From contig NZ_JAUSYY010000001.1 in assembly GCF_030817175.1 (NCBI RefSeq), positions 3,596,001 through 3,660,000 on the forward strand: DNA of 64,000 nt, in the 5' to 3' direction. The notes below the pieces were generated by a model. The model was not told where the DNA came from. It searched no databases and saw nothing but the letters and a program-made list of their open reading frames with translations. The stretch's first letter is position 1, and the number at the start of each line of letters is the position of its first letter. Positions 1 to 7,376 of this stretch are shown here, in pieces. The DNA comes from Agromyces ramosus. GTDB taxonomy: Bacteria; Actinomycetota; Actinomycetes; Actinomycetales; Microbacteriaceae. The position numbers were made by a program, and so were the translations under genes.

Positions 1-857
1 GTAGTCAAGTCGTCGGGAGTCCCATGCGCGAAGTCGGCGAACTCGCACACGCCCGCGTCGACGGCGCGCGAAAGACGCGTGAGGTCTGTCGCGTGCTGGA
101 CGTCCTCCACGAGACGGTCGATCCGCGTTCGCTCGAACACGAACGCGGTATGCAGCTGACGTGAACGCTGCTCGCCAGCCATCTGCGCGAGTTCGTGGAC
201 CAGGTGCGCATGGACGGTGAGAGCAACGGTATCCGCGACCCCGTAGCCGTCCAGCACGCCGCGCACGATGCCAGGTTTGAGTGGGTCGGGAACGACGACA
301 ATCGAAGTACAGGAGAGAGCGTGGTCGACGCCGGCGTCGTCCATCCCATGGGCTCTCAGCGCTGCGCGAAGATCGTCAAGCCCCGGCAGGCCGGACAGAA
401 TGGAGCTCCAGCCGGTCACGGGCACGTTCGATGCGAACGCCTCGTTCGTTACCACCGCGACCCGCAGCGGTCCGTCGCTTGCGGTCACGGAGCGCAGCTC
501 AAGCGCGTGCGCGATGGCATCGGCGACACCCGATGCGCCGAGTGCGTTCCCGCGGGAGCGTTCTTTCGATTGCACGAACAGCCAGCTGCCGTCCCCGAGG
601 CGACAGTCGATGTCTTCGAAGCCCTCAGGACGCACCGCAGTGATGCCGGGCCAGCCATCTGTTCCTGAGCGAACCAGCAGCGACGCGGACAGGCCGACCT
701 GGTAGGTCACGCCGGCGACATTGCGCGCGCCCTGTCGAAGTCGGGAGAACAGGTCCGCCGCGGTGACCTCCGATGTAGTAGGCGTGACGGTTTGGGTGCG
801 TCGCGCCGCCCGCCTCGCCGCCTCCCCGTGGCTTCCTCGCCGACCATTCCGCGGCAT
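1..857 (-). CDS. Cap4-like (DUF4297-type) dsDNA nuclease-like protein, 3' part outside window
   Basis: The reading frame is open from an ATG at 857 to the left edge (285 codons), so only the N-terminal part is visible. A GA-rich ribosome site (gaggagaggaacgagg) precedes the ATG. Around residues 51-100 there is a TYQ segment, then EDID (residues 81-84), then VQSKER with Q96 and K98. A conserved Gln/Tyr followed by E-D...Q-x-K is the pattern of the Cap4/DUF4297 PD-(D/E)xK-type nuclease domain found at the N-terminus of many anti-phage proteins. Assignment is from motif only; the C-terminal half that would define the system (STAND, SAVED, ATPase) is missing. It lies downstream of a membrane-anchored protein on the same strand and inside an apparent integrated element. 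Confidence 0.6.
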   Translation of the reverse strand, partial: MPRNGRRGSHGEAARRAARRTQTVTPTTSEVTAADLFSRLRQGARNVAGVTYQVGLSASLLVRSGTDGWPGITAVRPEGFEDIDCRLGDGSWLFVQSKERSRGNALGASGVADAIAHALELRSVTASDGPLRVAVVTNEAFASNVPVTGWSSILSGLPGLDDLRAALRAHGMDDAGVDHALSCTSIVVVPDPLKPGIVRGVLDGYGVADTVALTVHAHLVHELAQMAGEQRSRQLHTAFVFERTRIDRLVEDVQHATDLTRLSRAVDAGVCEFADFAHGTPDDLT

Positions 858-1007
858 CCTCGTTCCTCTCCTCAAACTGTGTGATGCTCCAGGAAACGCA
901 CAGACCCCGGAACGAGTAGAGACCCTCAGCGTCGGTGGCAGAGTTACCCGCATGAGGATGAAGTGGGACGTCCGCCGATCTTGTTCCGCTAGCTAGCCCG
1001 ACTCGCA

Positions 1008-1772
1008 CTAGATGGATGCCTCTTCCCGCGCACCTTTGACGCGCTCCAAAATCCTCGCCTCCTGCGGTGATCCCCTATGGAGGTATTTCGTGAGCACTCG
1101 AAGAAACTCCTTTTCAGCGGCGGCCTTGATCTCGTCGCGCTCCCAGTCTGCCGGCGTCCACCCGCTCAACGGACCGCTGAGGTCCAGAGGAGCCACGCCA
1201 TCCCATTTAAGAAGGGCAGCTCCAACTCCAACTGCGCGCGCGTGCGCAGGAGTGTAAACGGAGTCGGCTGCGGTGCCCGCGGCGGCGAGCGTTCGCTCGG
1301 TGGTGTCATCGGCAATGAGCTCGCGAGTCCACTTTGCACTCCAATTCCACCTATGCATCACATCGCGCCAAATGTCGTCTACCACCGCGCTGTCTTCGAA
1401 TTGCACGAAACTCTCGAGTCGGAGCCATGTGGTGAAGAGCTCTTTGCTGCCCGGGGCGTCTTTCCCGTTCCAGAGCTCGCTTCCGATTTCGCTGGTGCGC
1501 AACGAGCCAGTCGCAGTACCGAAATCGATGAGCGCGTTGGCGAGCTGTTCGATGTAAGGCCTGCGCAAGCTCGCGCGGGTGATGGCTTGCTCGTGTTTCA
1601 TCTGCTCATCCAGGATCTCGCGGTCGTGTCTGAGTTGACGTCTGAGCACCACCACGGCGATCGCGGCTGCCACGCCGGCGCTGATCGCCACGACAACGAG
1701 GTCTACAGCGGTGGCGGGGCTGGTGAGTATGCACAGGAACGAGTTCCACCAGGTTCCGGCACAGTCGCTCAT
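1008..1772 (-). CDS. Membrane-anchored hypothetical protein
   Basis: A 254-residue protein with one strong hydrophobic segment at about residues 21-43, followed by a basic and then charged helical stretch (about 45-70, possibly coiled coil) and a soluble domain rich in Trp and acidic residues. It looks like an N-terminally anchored cytoplasmic protein. A TATGTT hexamer ends 6 bases before the ATG and there is no Shine-Dalgarno, which suggests a leaderless mRNA. The Cap4-like nuclease gene follows after 150 bases on the same strand with its own ribosome site. I do not recognise the family. Confidence 0.7.
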   Translation of the reverse strand: MSDCAGTWWNSFLCILTSPATAVDLVVVAISAGVAAAIAVVVLRRQLRHDREILDEQMKHEQAITRASLRRPYIEQLANALIDFGTATGSLRTSEIGSELWNGKDAPGSKELFTTWLRLESFVQFEDSAVVDDIWRDVMHRWNWSAKWTRELIADDTTERTLAAAGTAADSVYTPAHARAVGVGAALLKWDGVAPLDLSGPLSGWTPADWERDEIKAAAEKEFLRVLTKYLHRGSPQEARILERVKGAREEASI

Positions 1773-1778
1773 TGCACG

Positions 1779-1784
1779 AACATA
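1779..1784 (-). promoter_or_regulatory. Leaderless-type -10 hexamer for the 1008-1772 gene
   Basis: TATGTT on the minus strand, separated by six bases (cgtgca) from the ATG at 1772. The spacing places the transcription start at or near the A of the start codon, the same arrangement as many other genes in the window. Confidence 0.5.
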
Positions 1785-2005
1785 TCGCGGCTCAGGCGAT
1801 TACTCACTCTGACCAAGGCACCGCCAGCGATCGCGCACCTCCTCGTCGGCGATCGGTCCTTTTGTGCCGATCTGGCATGAGGGTCGATCGCCCTGCACGC
1901 GACGATCGCCGGGACGGGTGCGCTGCGATCGTGTCAGTGAACGATCAGTATCCGGGCCGGCGCAACTTGGTCGTTGGTTGCCGGATCAGCGACGGCGGCT
2001 ACCGA

Positions 2006-2011
2006 TACGCT
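2006..2011 (+). promoter_or_regulatory. Leaderless-type -10 hexamer for the 2018-2980 gene
   Basis: TACGCT six bases before the ATG at 2018, with no ribosome site between. This decides the start at 2018 in preference to the in-frame upstream start at 1772, which would add 82 residues of low-complexity, Arg-rich sequence. Confidence 0.55.
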
Positions 2012-2017
2012 CCGTCG

Positions 2018-2980
2018 ATGAGTGATCAGGAATCGACTGCAGCGCCGAATGATCGCGAGACGAGCGGGATTGGGCTTGGAGATGAGCTCAATCGCGACTT
2101 CTATGCACATTCTCCCTCCGAGTACTTGCGCACTCGCATCACTTTGCTGATCGCATTCGGAGATGCACGTACGCCGATACACCAAGCGGTCTCGGAAGGT
2201 GTTAGCGCCTGGGATATGAGCGCCAACTCTGATGCCGCGCCAGACGACGATGAGACGGACGGGTTCGCAGTCGTCGAGTCCCTGTCGATCATGTACTTGG
2301 CGGCCGAAGCGCTCCTTCGCCTGTACTTCGCGCACGCGGACGGCGGGACGTGCCCTCCATTGCAATTGTCATCGTTGACAAGCTACGCAAAGTTCAAACA
2401 GCAGGCAGCGGCTTTGCTCACCGACCCTCCCAGCATCGAATCTCTGCGCCGCGTCTTCCGAGGCATGCTTGACGCTCCGCCCGACGTGCCTGAAGAGACA
2501 TGGGACGAGGATGCAGAGGTGCTCCAGTTTCTTGTCCACCGCGCGGCGGAGCTGATGGCCCGCGAGTCGAACGTTTACAACGCGACGAAGCACGGCCTTG
2601 CCGTACAGCCTCGAAAGTCCGCCATGCGGCTAGGCAGCGAGGAAGATTCGAGCGGCGTGATCATCGATCACCACGGATCCTCGATCAGGTTTCTCAACAA
2701 GCTGCCCGGATCGGACCCCGGGGTCCAGCAGTGGCGGGAGACCACCCAATTTGTTTTCCCGTCGATCAACCTCGCAGTCGCCTCCTCCTTCGCAGACGAG
2801 ATCGATGCGATCCACACCGTTGCCAAGAGCCGCCTTCTTGGCGAGGAGGGATCGATTCCAATTCATCGGCGAGCTCTGCTTGAGCATCTTCGGACCGTAC
2901 CCTTCGGGAGCAACTACACGGGCCTGCTTTCGATGGCAATCAATAGGAACTTTCAAGTCAAGATCTCGCGCGAGCGATAG
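2018..2980 (+). CDS. Hypothetical protein with an Asn-x-x-Lys-His-Gly motif
   Basis: A 320-residue, mostly helical, soluble protein without signal peptide. The start at 2018 is chosen because a TACGCT -10 element lies six bases upstream. Residues around 190 carry YNATKHGLAV, a motif I associate with small families of helical proteins of unknown function; this is weak. Base composition is visibly lower in GC than the chromosome to the right, as expected for accessory DNA. It is divergent from the membrane protein at 1008-1772. No function is proposed. Confidence 0.65.
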   Translation: MSDQESTAAPNDRETSGIGLGDELNRDFYAHSPSEYLRTRITLLIAFGDARTPIHQAVSEGVSAWDMSANSDAAPDDDETDGFAVVESLSIMYLAAEALLRLYFAHADGGTCPPLQLSSLTSYAKFKQQAAALLTDPPSIESLRRVFRGMLDAPPDVPEETWDEDAEVLQFLVHRAAELMARESNVYNATKHGLAVQPRKSAMRLGSEEDSSGVIIDHHGSSIRFLNKLPGSDPGVQQWRETTQFVFPSINLAVASSFADEIDAIHTVAKSRLLGEEGSIPIHRRALLEHLRTVPFGSNYTGLLSMAINRNFQVKISRER

Positions 2981-3182
2981 TGGCCAGTTCGGGCGCGCCG
3001 ATCGGGAGCGCCTCCTGCATCGCTATCGCGGATTGCCCGATTCCTGCACCGCAGCCGGGCCATCGCCCGTAGGTGGATCCCCTACCGCAATACGCAAGCC
3101 AGGGCGAAGTCGAACAAGGAGCCGGCCGGCCGATTCTCCGGGTGCGGAAAACTGCTCCGGTATTGACGGGCATGAGGTCGGG

Positions 3183-3188
3183 TACCCT
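3183..3188 (+). promoter_or_regulatory. Leaderless-type -10 hexamer for the 3195-3389 gene
   Basis: TACCCT followed by six bases (ttcgcc) and the ATG at 3195. It supports the short reading of this gene, not the longer in-frame extension upstream. Confidence 0.5.
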
Positions 3189-3194
3189 TTCGCC

Positions 3195-3389
3195 ATGATC
3201 ACACCCGGTGCAAGAACAGCGTGGCTCTTGATCTCGGTCATGGCGGCGATCGTCGCGGTTGCCGCACTCGCCTTCGCTCTGGTGTTCGCGAGACCCATCG
3301 TTGCGGTGATCGTGGCAATCCCCGTGGTGCTGTGCTGGGGCGCGTACTTCTTCTTCTTCCTCCGCTCGCCCCGACAGTCTCAAGAATGA
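3195..3389 (+). CDS. Small two-helix membrane protein
   Basis: A 64-residue protein consisting almost entirely of two hydrophobic helices (about residues 9-31 and 34-54) with a basic C-terminal tail. The ATG at 3195 has a TACCCT -10 hexamer six bases upstream. Such small double-pass proteins are common in actinobacterial accessory regions; I do not recognise a family. It lies 200 bases after an unrelated hypothetical gene. Confidence 0.6.
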   Translation: MITPGARTAWLLISVMAAIVAVAALAFALVFARPIVAVIVAIPVVLCWGAYFFFFLRSPRQSQE

Positions 3390-3426
3390 CACGGCGTACT
3401 TAGGTCTGGGGATCGCCCGCTGGACG

Positions 3427-3454
3427 ATCCGCTTCTGGACGTCCGGAAGCGGAT
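3427..3454. other. Stem-loop between small membrane protein and lipoprotein genes
   Basis: A perfect 9-base inverted repeat (ATCCGCTTC / GAAGCGGAT) with a 10-base loop, lying 37 bases after the small membrane protein gene. No T-run follows, so it is at best a weak terminator. Confidence 0.4.
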
Positions 3455-3574
3455 TCGCTTCCCGGAGGTCCGCTGACGGACCGGCTTGCGGGCGTGCCGA
3501 TCCAGTCTTGTCGACGCGATAGTCCAGGTCGGCAGGCGGGCTTTCTGTCGCTCCGGCAGTTAGATTGCTATTCG

Positions 3575-4084
3575 ATGCGTCAGAGCAAACAACTCGCTCG
3601 CGAGATAACCATGGGCTTCGTCATCGCTGCGTGTGTGACTGCGGCCCTGACGGGGTGCGTCAGACTGCCGCTCGCCGAGCAGCCCGAAGCGGAGCGATGG
3701 GCGAGAGATCAGGCCGAGCAGATACACGCGTCGTATCCGCAGCTTGCTACATCGCCGGCGGTGATGAAGCGGCTCAGCTGGTGCGCGTACGAAGAGCTCG
3801 ACGAGGGTGTCGGCACGACCGTCTTCGATGTCGAGGTCCCGCTTCAAGTTGAGGAAGCGCGGGCGCTGCTGAAGCGGATTGGCGACGACTACGAGCGATC
3901 AGGGTGGGATGTGATTGGCGAGGGCGATTACTATCCGACCTCTGCAGAGTTGGACAATCGAAGTCTTCTCCCCACGGAAGCGGAGGGACACCCTGAAATC
4001 GAGTTGAGGTACGAGCCCTCCCGTTCCCTTCTGAGTCTGCGGGTGACGAGTGCCTGCTATCGGGACCCTGAGGGTGACGCGTAA
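3575..4084 (+). CDS. Putative lipoprotein
   Basis: About 169 residues from the ATG at 3575. The N-terminus has a basic start, a hydrophobic core and the lipobox LTGC, so the protein should be exported and lipid-anchored at Cys. An alternative start at 3611 keeps the lipobox. The mature part is acidic and soluble with two further Cys residues. No known domain is recognised. It is the last gene before the tRNA-Pro fragment, so it probably belongs to the left-hand integrated element. Confidence 0.65.
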   Translation: MRQSKQLAREITMGFVIAACVTAALTGCVRLPLAEQPEAERWARDQAEQIHASYPQLATSPAVMKRLSWCAYEELDEGVGTTVFDVEVPLQVEEARALLKRIGDDYERSGWDVIGEGDYYPTSAELDNRSLLPTEAEGHPEIELRYEPSRSLLSLRVTSACYRDPEGDA

Positions 4085-4337
4085 CGCAGTGGTGTTCGCC
4101 GAAGTGGCCCGGCTCACGAGCCTTTCCCTGGTGGCTCCGCCGCCCCCGATTGAGGACACGATCTGACGACGCGTCACTTGAGCACAGGTCGGTCGGCGAG
4201 GGCGAGCGCTTGACCCGGGTCACCGCTGTTCCCATCATTTACCCATCAGATTGACCCGTGAGCGACCCCCAATCGACCGGGTAGAATCGGAGTCAGCGAA
4301 CCGCTCGGTTCCCTGTGAACACAAGGGAATCCAAGGG

Positions 4338-4357
4338 TTTCCGGAGATTTCCGGAGG
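4338..4357. repeat. Tandem 10-base repeat left of the attachment core
   Basis: Two adjacent copies of TTTCCGGAG(A/G). They lie 25 bases left of the tRNA-Pro fragment, where arm-type integrase or excisionase sites are usually found. The rest of 4085-4381 holds no convincing gene. Confidence 0.45.
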
Positions 4358-4381
4358 TCACCGGCACACGCCCGGATCCTC

Positions 4382-4417
4382 CAAGGGGTCGCAGGTTCAA
4401 ATCCTGTCAGCCCGACC
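4382..4417 (+). other. 3' fragment of a tRNA-Pro gene (attachment-site core)
   Basis: The sequence matches the 3' half of an actinobacterial tRNA-Pro: end of the anticodon stem, variable loop (GGGTC), T-arm (GCAGG TTCAAAT CCTGT), acceptor strand CAGCCCG, discriminator A and CC. The 5' half (CGGGCTG...) is not to its left; unrelated DNA is. This is what remains at the far end of an element that integrated into a tRNA 3' end. For a tRNA on the plus strand that element should lie to the left, beyond the window edge. The flanking tandem repeats and the recombination gene on the right suggest a second element there. Confidence 0.75.
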
Positions 4418-5209
4418 GGGAAGAGGCCCGGAATCACGCGGAAGTCGCGGGTTCCGGGCCTTTTGCATTCGGCGTGTAAACGGGCTGTACACCAACGCGT
4501 ACACCAACGGGTCCGCGCCCTTGATCTTGAGGACGGGCTTGGTGTACTTGACCGTCTTGCCCTTCATGGGGCCGTTCTTGGCGACGAACGACACCTCCTC
4601 GAGTTCGAGGACGGCCTTGGTCGGACCGTCGATTTCAGCGAGGCGCTCGAGCGTGCCGTCGCGGACCAAGTCCTGAGCCATGGACCACGCGCCCGTCTTG
4701 AAACGGAAGATGCCGAGGTCGACCTCCTCCGCGAGGCGGAACGTGATGTCGATGTCCGGCACGGGGCCGATGCCGTCCTTGCCGCGCTGCTTGCGCTCTT
4801 GGAACGAGAGTTCGGCATCCGGGTCCGGCGTGCCGTCGTTCTTGGTGAACCCGTCCGACGTGTAGATGGGATTGCCCGAGCGGCCCCAGAGGACCATGCG
4901 CTGGCGGATGGCGGACGGACCCGCGAGGATCACCTCGACGGACGAGGAGGCGGTGAACACCTCGAGGTTGTCCTCGCCCTTGCTCGCCCACGACTGGGGA
5001 GCGTCGCCGCCGAGGAGGTCGTGGATTTTCTCGGCGACCTCGGGGTCACCCGTGGTCACGCGCCAGTCCCTGAGGGTGGCGGGGCGGTCGTCGATCACGT
5101 AGCCGCTACGGAAGCGTCCGACGATGTCGTCCGCGAACGACTGGCGGGGCTTGGGCTGAGTCTCGGGGTCGGTGCCATTGGTGGACTGCGTGCCGATGAG
5201 GTCAGTCAT
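4397..5209 (-). CDS. Gp3-like recombination directionality factor
   Basis: A 270-residue protein resembling actinophage Gp3-type recombination directionality factors: an N-terminal FRSGY...LRDWRVTTGDPEVAE block (about residues 33-60), a LLGG segment, a central LWG motif, and FRLAEEVDLGIFRFKTGAW at about 160-180. The reading frame runs through the tRNA terminator and ends at a stop codon formed by the tRNA T-loop, so the last 20 or so residues are probably not native. A TAGCCT -10 element lies six bases before the ATG. In such elements this protein biases the integrase towards excision. The family name is recalled from pattern, not searched. Confidence 0.65.
   Translation of the reverse strand: MTDLIGTQSTNGTDPETQPKPRQSFADDIVGRFRSGYVIDDRPATLRDWRVTTGDPEVAEKIHDLLGGDAPQSWASKGEDNLEVFTASSSVEVILAGPSAIRQRMVLWGRSGNPIYTSDGFTKNDGTPDPDAELSFQERKQRGKDGIGPVPDIDITFRLAEEVDLGIFRFKTGAWSMAQDLVRDGTLERLAEIDGPTKAVLELEEVSFVAKNGPMKGKTVKYTKPVLKIKGADPLVYALVYSPFTRRMQKARNPRLPRDSGPLPGRADRI
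4424..4464 (+). terminator. Rho-independent terminator of the displaced tRNA-Pro
   Basis: A perfect 10-base stem (AGGCCCGGAA / TTCCGGGCCT) with an 18-base loop and a following TTT run, oriented with the tRNA fragment. It begins nine bases after the discriminator base. Confidence 0.75.
4487..4510. repeat. Tandem 12-base repeat right of the attachment core
   Basis: Two adjacent copies of GTACACCAACG(C/G) with one mismatch, 70 bases right of the tRNA fragment and inside the 3' end of the directionality-factor-like gene. Position and form fit arm-type recombinase or excisionase sites. Confidence 0.5.
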
Positions 5210-5215
5210 GGCTTG

Positions 5216-5221
5216 AGGCTA
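5216..5221 (-). promoter_or_regulatory. Leaderless-type -10 hexamer for the directionality-factor-like gene
   Basis: TAGCCT on the minus strand, six bases (caagcc) from the ATG at 5209. Confidence 0.5.
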
Positions 5222-5358
5222 CCGACGCGTAACGGCGCTCGCCCACGTGTGCATGCGTCGACTCTCGCACGTCACCTAGCGTGACAACCACGGCGCCCCG
5301 CTTTGGGTTAACCTCGTGCTCGACGCGGCAACGGACGCCGCGAAGGATGGAGTTGAGA

Positions 5359-5493
5359 ATGTACGAGGACAGCGACCTCGCCGGGATGACGTGGACAGTG
5401 GAGACGTCGCCAGATGGAGGTCAACGCACAGTATTCCCAGACGGGTCATACGTGTACGGCTGGGACCCGCGGGCCACATCCGCGGCGGCGTGA
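5359..5493 (+). CDS. Small hypothetical protein
   Basis: A 44-residue product from the ATG at 5359. The preceding AAGGATGGAG gives a plausible ribosome site about six bases upstream; a longer start at 5347 is possible. It is acidic at the N-terminus and contains a WTVE...RTVFPDGS...YGWDP segment. It ends about 80 bases before a strong bidirectional terminator. Reality is supported only by start-site context and position. Confidence 0.45.
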   Translation: MYEDSDLAGMTWTVETSPDGGQRTVFPDGSYVYGWDPRATSAAA

Positions 5494-5570
5494 GGCGGGA
5501 CCGGACGAATCGTAGTCGCCCGGTCCCAGTACTCAGCCTAGGCCGCTGAACTGCCCTGAGAAACGACGAA

Positions 5571-5613
5571 AAGGCCCCCGACTCCGAGTGATGAACTCGG
5601 GGCCGGGGGCCTT
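5571..5613. terminator. Bidirectional terminator between convergent genes
   Basis: A perfect 10-base outer stem (AAGGCCCCCG / CGGGGGCCTT) with an inner CCGAG/CTCGG pairing around a GATGA loop. It has A-rich sequence on the left and T-rich sequence on the right, so it can serve the small gene on the left and the membrane protein gene on the right. Confidence 0.75.
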
Positions 5614-5623
5614 GGTGTTGACA

Positions 5624-6052
5624 CTACGCGGATGCCAAGTTGAGGCTCCAGACGTCGGCGACGGTCGATGCGGCGATGCCGAGGACGACGAGTGCGACGT
5701 TGCCCCATTGACCCTTGGCGAGGAGGCGAAGGGTGCGGGACACGGCGAGGTCGCCCGTGGCGTTCCTGTCAAATGTGGCGATTGACGGCACAACTAGACC
5801 GTGCTCCTCGAAGCGAGCATGAAAGTCCGCGTTCACCCGGTTGGAGGCGGCTCCCAGATCGGCGGGCTTTGAGTCCATGATGGCTTGTGTGGCGGCCTCC
5901 CACTCTTTCTTGAGTGCAGCGGCCTCCACCACGTCGGCCTCGTGCTGCGCGAGCGTTCGGCGAGCGCCGAGCACAGCGAGCACCGCGCCGAGGACGGGCA
6001 GGACGGCGCCCGCGAGAATGAGACAGATGATGATGGCGCGGGTTGAGTCCAT
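5624..6052 (-). CDS. Two-pass membrane hypothetical protein
   Basis: A 142-residue protein with hydrophobic helices at about residues 6-29 and 117-133, and between them a charged helical region (about 30-110), so a hairpin topology with a cytoplasmic or external middle domain. It is convergent with the small gene at 5359 across a strong terminator. No family is recognised. Confidence 0.65.
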   Translation of the reverse strand: MDSTRAIIICLILAGAVLPVLGAVLAVLGARRTLAQHEADVVEAAALKKEWEAATQAIMDSKPADLGAASNRVNADFHARFEEHGLVVPSIATFDRNATGDLAVSRTLRLLAKGQWGNVALVVLGIAASTVADVWSLNLASA

Positions 6053-6181
6053 GGGCCTACGTTCTCAGCCCGGGCCGGTCGGTGCGCCGCGACACGCTAG
6101 CGGCGTGCCGGGATGTTGTGCCACGAAGTGGGGGCGATGGCAGGCGTTGCCGCGGTCTCCCCGCTCGGTAGTGTCAGGCGC

Positions 6182-6571
6182 ATGACTCGCTACAGGGCCG
6201 CAGGGCTGGCCGCGTCGGTACTTCTCGCCACGTTCGCGCTAGCGGCGTGCTCGCTCGCAGAGTCACGGAATGTCTCGGCAGCCTGCAAGGCGGCGATGGA
6301 GTCGGCCGCTGCTGTCGTCGACTTGGACAACGACGACGCACTCATGGCAACGACCGAGACATGCGAGAACGCCGACGAATGGATCGTCGCGCTGCAGCAC
6401 AACCCCGGCGCCGGGTCACTCGTGTCCTACACGGTCGAGGACGCCGAGGCGTTCCTCGACCTCGTATGCATCTATTCGATTGAGTCGCCGGTCTGCCTCG
6501 ATGCCGCTGCTCAAGGCATCCTGACGTACGAACTGGACGACCCGCGGGTCCTCGAACTGAACGAGGGCTAG
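6182..6571 (+). CDS. Small putative lipoprotein
   Basis: A 129-residue protein from the ATG at 6182. The N-terminus MTRYRAAG... leads into a hydrophobic core and the lipobox LAAC, so it should be exported and lipid-anchored. The mature part is acidic with further Cys residues (SAACK, TCEN, VCIYS, VCLD), giving possible disulfides. A TAGTGT hexamer lies seven bases before the start. No known family. Confidence 0.65.
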   Translation: MTRYRAAGLAASVLLATFALAACSLAESRNVSAACKAAMESAAAVVDLDNDDALMATTETCENADEWIVALQHNPGAGSLVSYTVEDAEAFLDLVCIYSIESPVCLDAAAQGILTYELDDPRVLELNEG

Positions 6572-6647
6572 ACGGGTCGAGAGCCATGTCGGCAGTTCCG
6601 CACGATACTGGAGTGGAACTTAAACGCATCAGCGTCAGGAGGCAAGG

Positions 6648-7349
6648 GTGTCGGAGCGCCGCGCAATCATTGAATCGGCCCTTGTTGTTCCGAACGGGCG
6701 CACGGTGGTCAAGGTAGTCGGTGACTCCTCGGAATCATTCTTGGGTGCAGTTGTCAGGGCTCACCTCAAGCAGGACCCGGCACTCGACGAGTCACAGGTG
6801 CCCCGAGCGACGTTCTACGAGAGTCATTTCACCCTCGACTACATTCGCAAGGATGACGCAGCGTGGGATCTTCCATCGCAGATCGCACTTCCCGATGACT
6901 CGACGTTCGACTTGGTAGCGCAGTTCTTCGGACCGGATCTCGAGTCCGAGCCTCCTCTTCTCAGAATCGACAAGGTCGGCGCTCGGGGCGGCGACGGCTT
7001 CTACCCCGCTGTGGTCACGGTGGAAGTGATCAGAGCGGCAGCTGAAATCTACGGAATCTATGTCGGTGGTCGCGAGCTTGCTCGGTTCGCGGCTCGCCTG
7101 AGACAGAAGGTGCCATTCGCTGCGGTGAAGCGTTGGACGCGGACGGGCCACAGCGACGAAGAGTTGATTGCATGGGTTCGCGGGCATGGCTCGGAATGGT
7201 TGCCGCGAAGCCTTGCACTGCTCCTCGGCGTCCAGGAGGACCGCTGCATTTCTCTGCTCGAGGCCGCGGGGTATCGTCCTTTCACATCGAGCGGCGACCA
7301 CTGGTTCCGGTTCGGCGCCGAAGAGCAAAGCGAACAATCAGAGACGTAG
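6648..7349 (+). CDS. Hypothetical protein
   Basis: A 233-residue soluble protein with a GTG start at 6648 placed by a good ribosome site (aggaggcaag). The N-terminal half is beta-rich with a FYESHF...LDYIRKDDAAWDLP segment; the C-terminal half has helix-rich sequence ending in a Glu-rich tail. I do not recognise it. It sits upstream of the HIRAN-domain gene on the same strand, 27 bases apart, but that gene has its own promoter. Confidence 0.65.
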   Translation: MSERRAIIESALVVPNGRTVVKVVGDSSESFLGAVVRAHLKQDPALDESQVPRATFYESHFTLDYIRKDDAAWDLPSQIALPDDSTFDLVAQFFGPDLESEPPLLRIDKVGARGGDGFYPAVVTVEVIRAAAEIYGIYVGGRELARFAARLRQKVPFAAVKRWTRTGHSDEELIAWVRGHGSEWLPRSLALLLGVQEDRCISLLEAAGYRPFTSSGDHWFRFGAEEQSEQSET

Positions 7350-7376
7350 ACCGTTCGCCACGGTTACGCTGGCGCC

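Noticed and set aside
4246-4437. Minus-strand reading frame with GLTGFEPATP
   Set aside because: This peptide is the well-known spurious translation of the antisense strand of a tRNA gene; here it covers the tRNA-Pro fragment.
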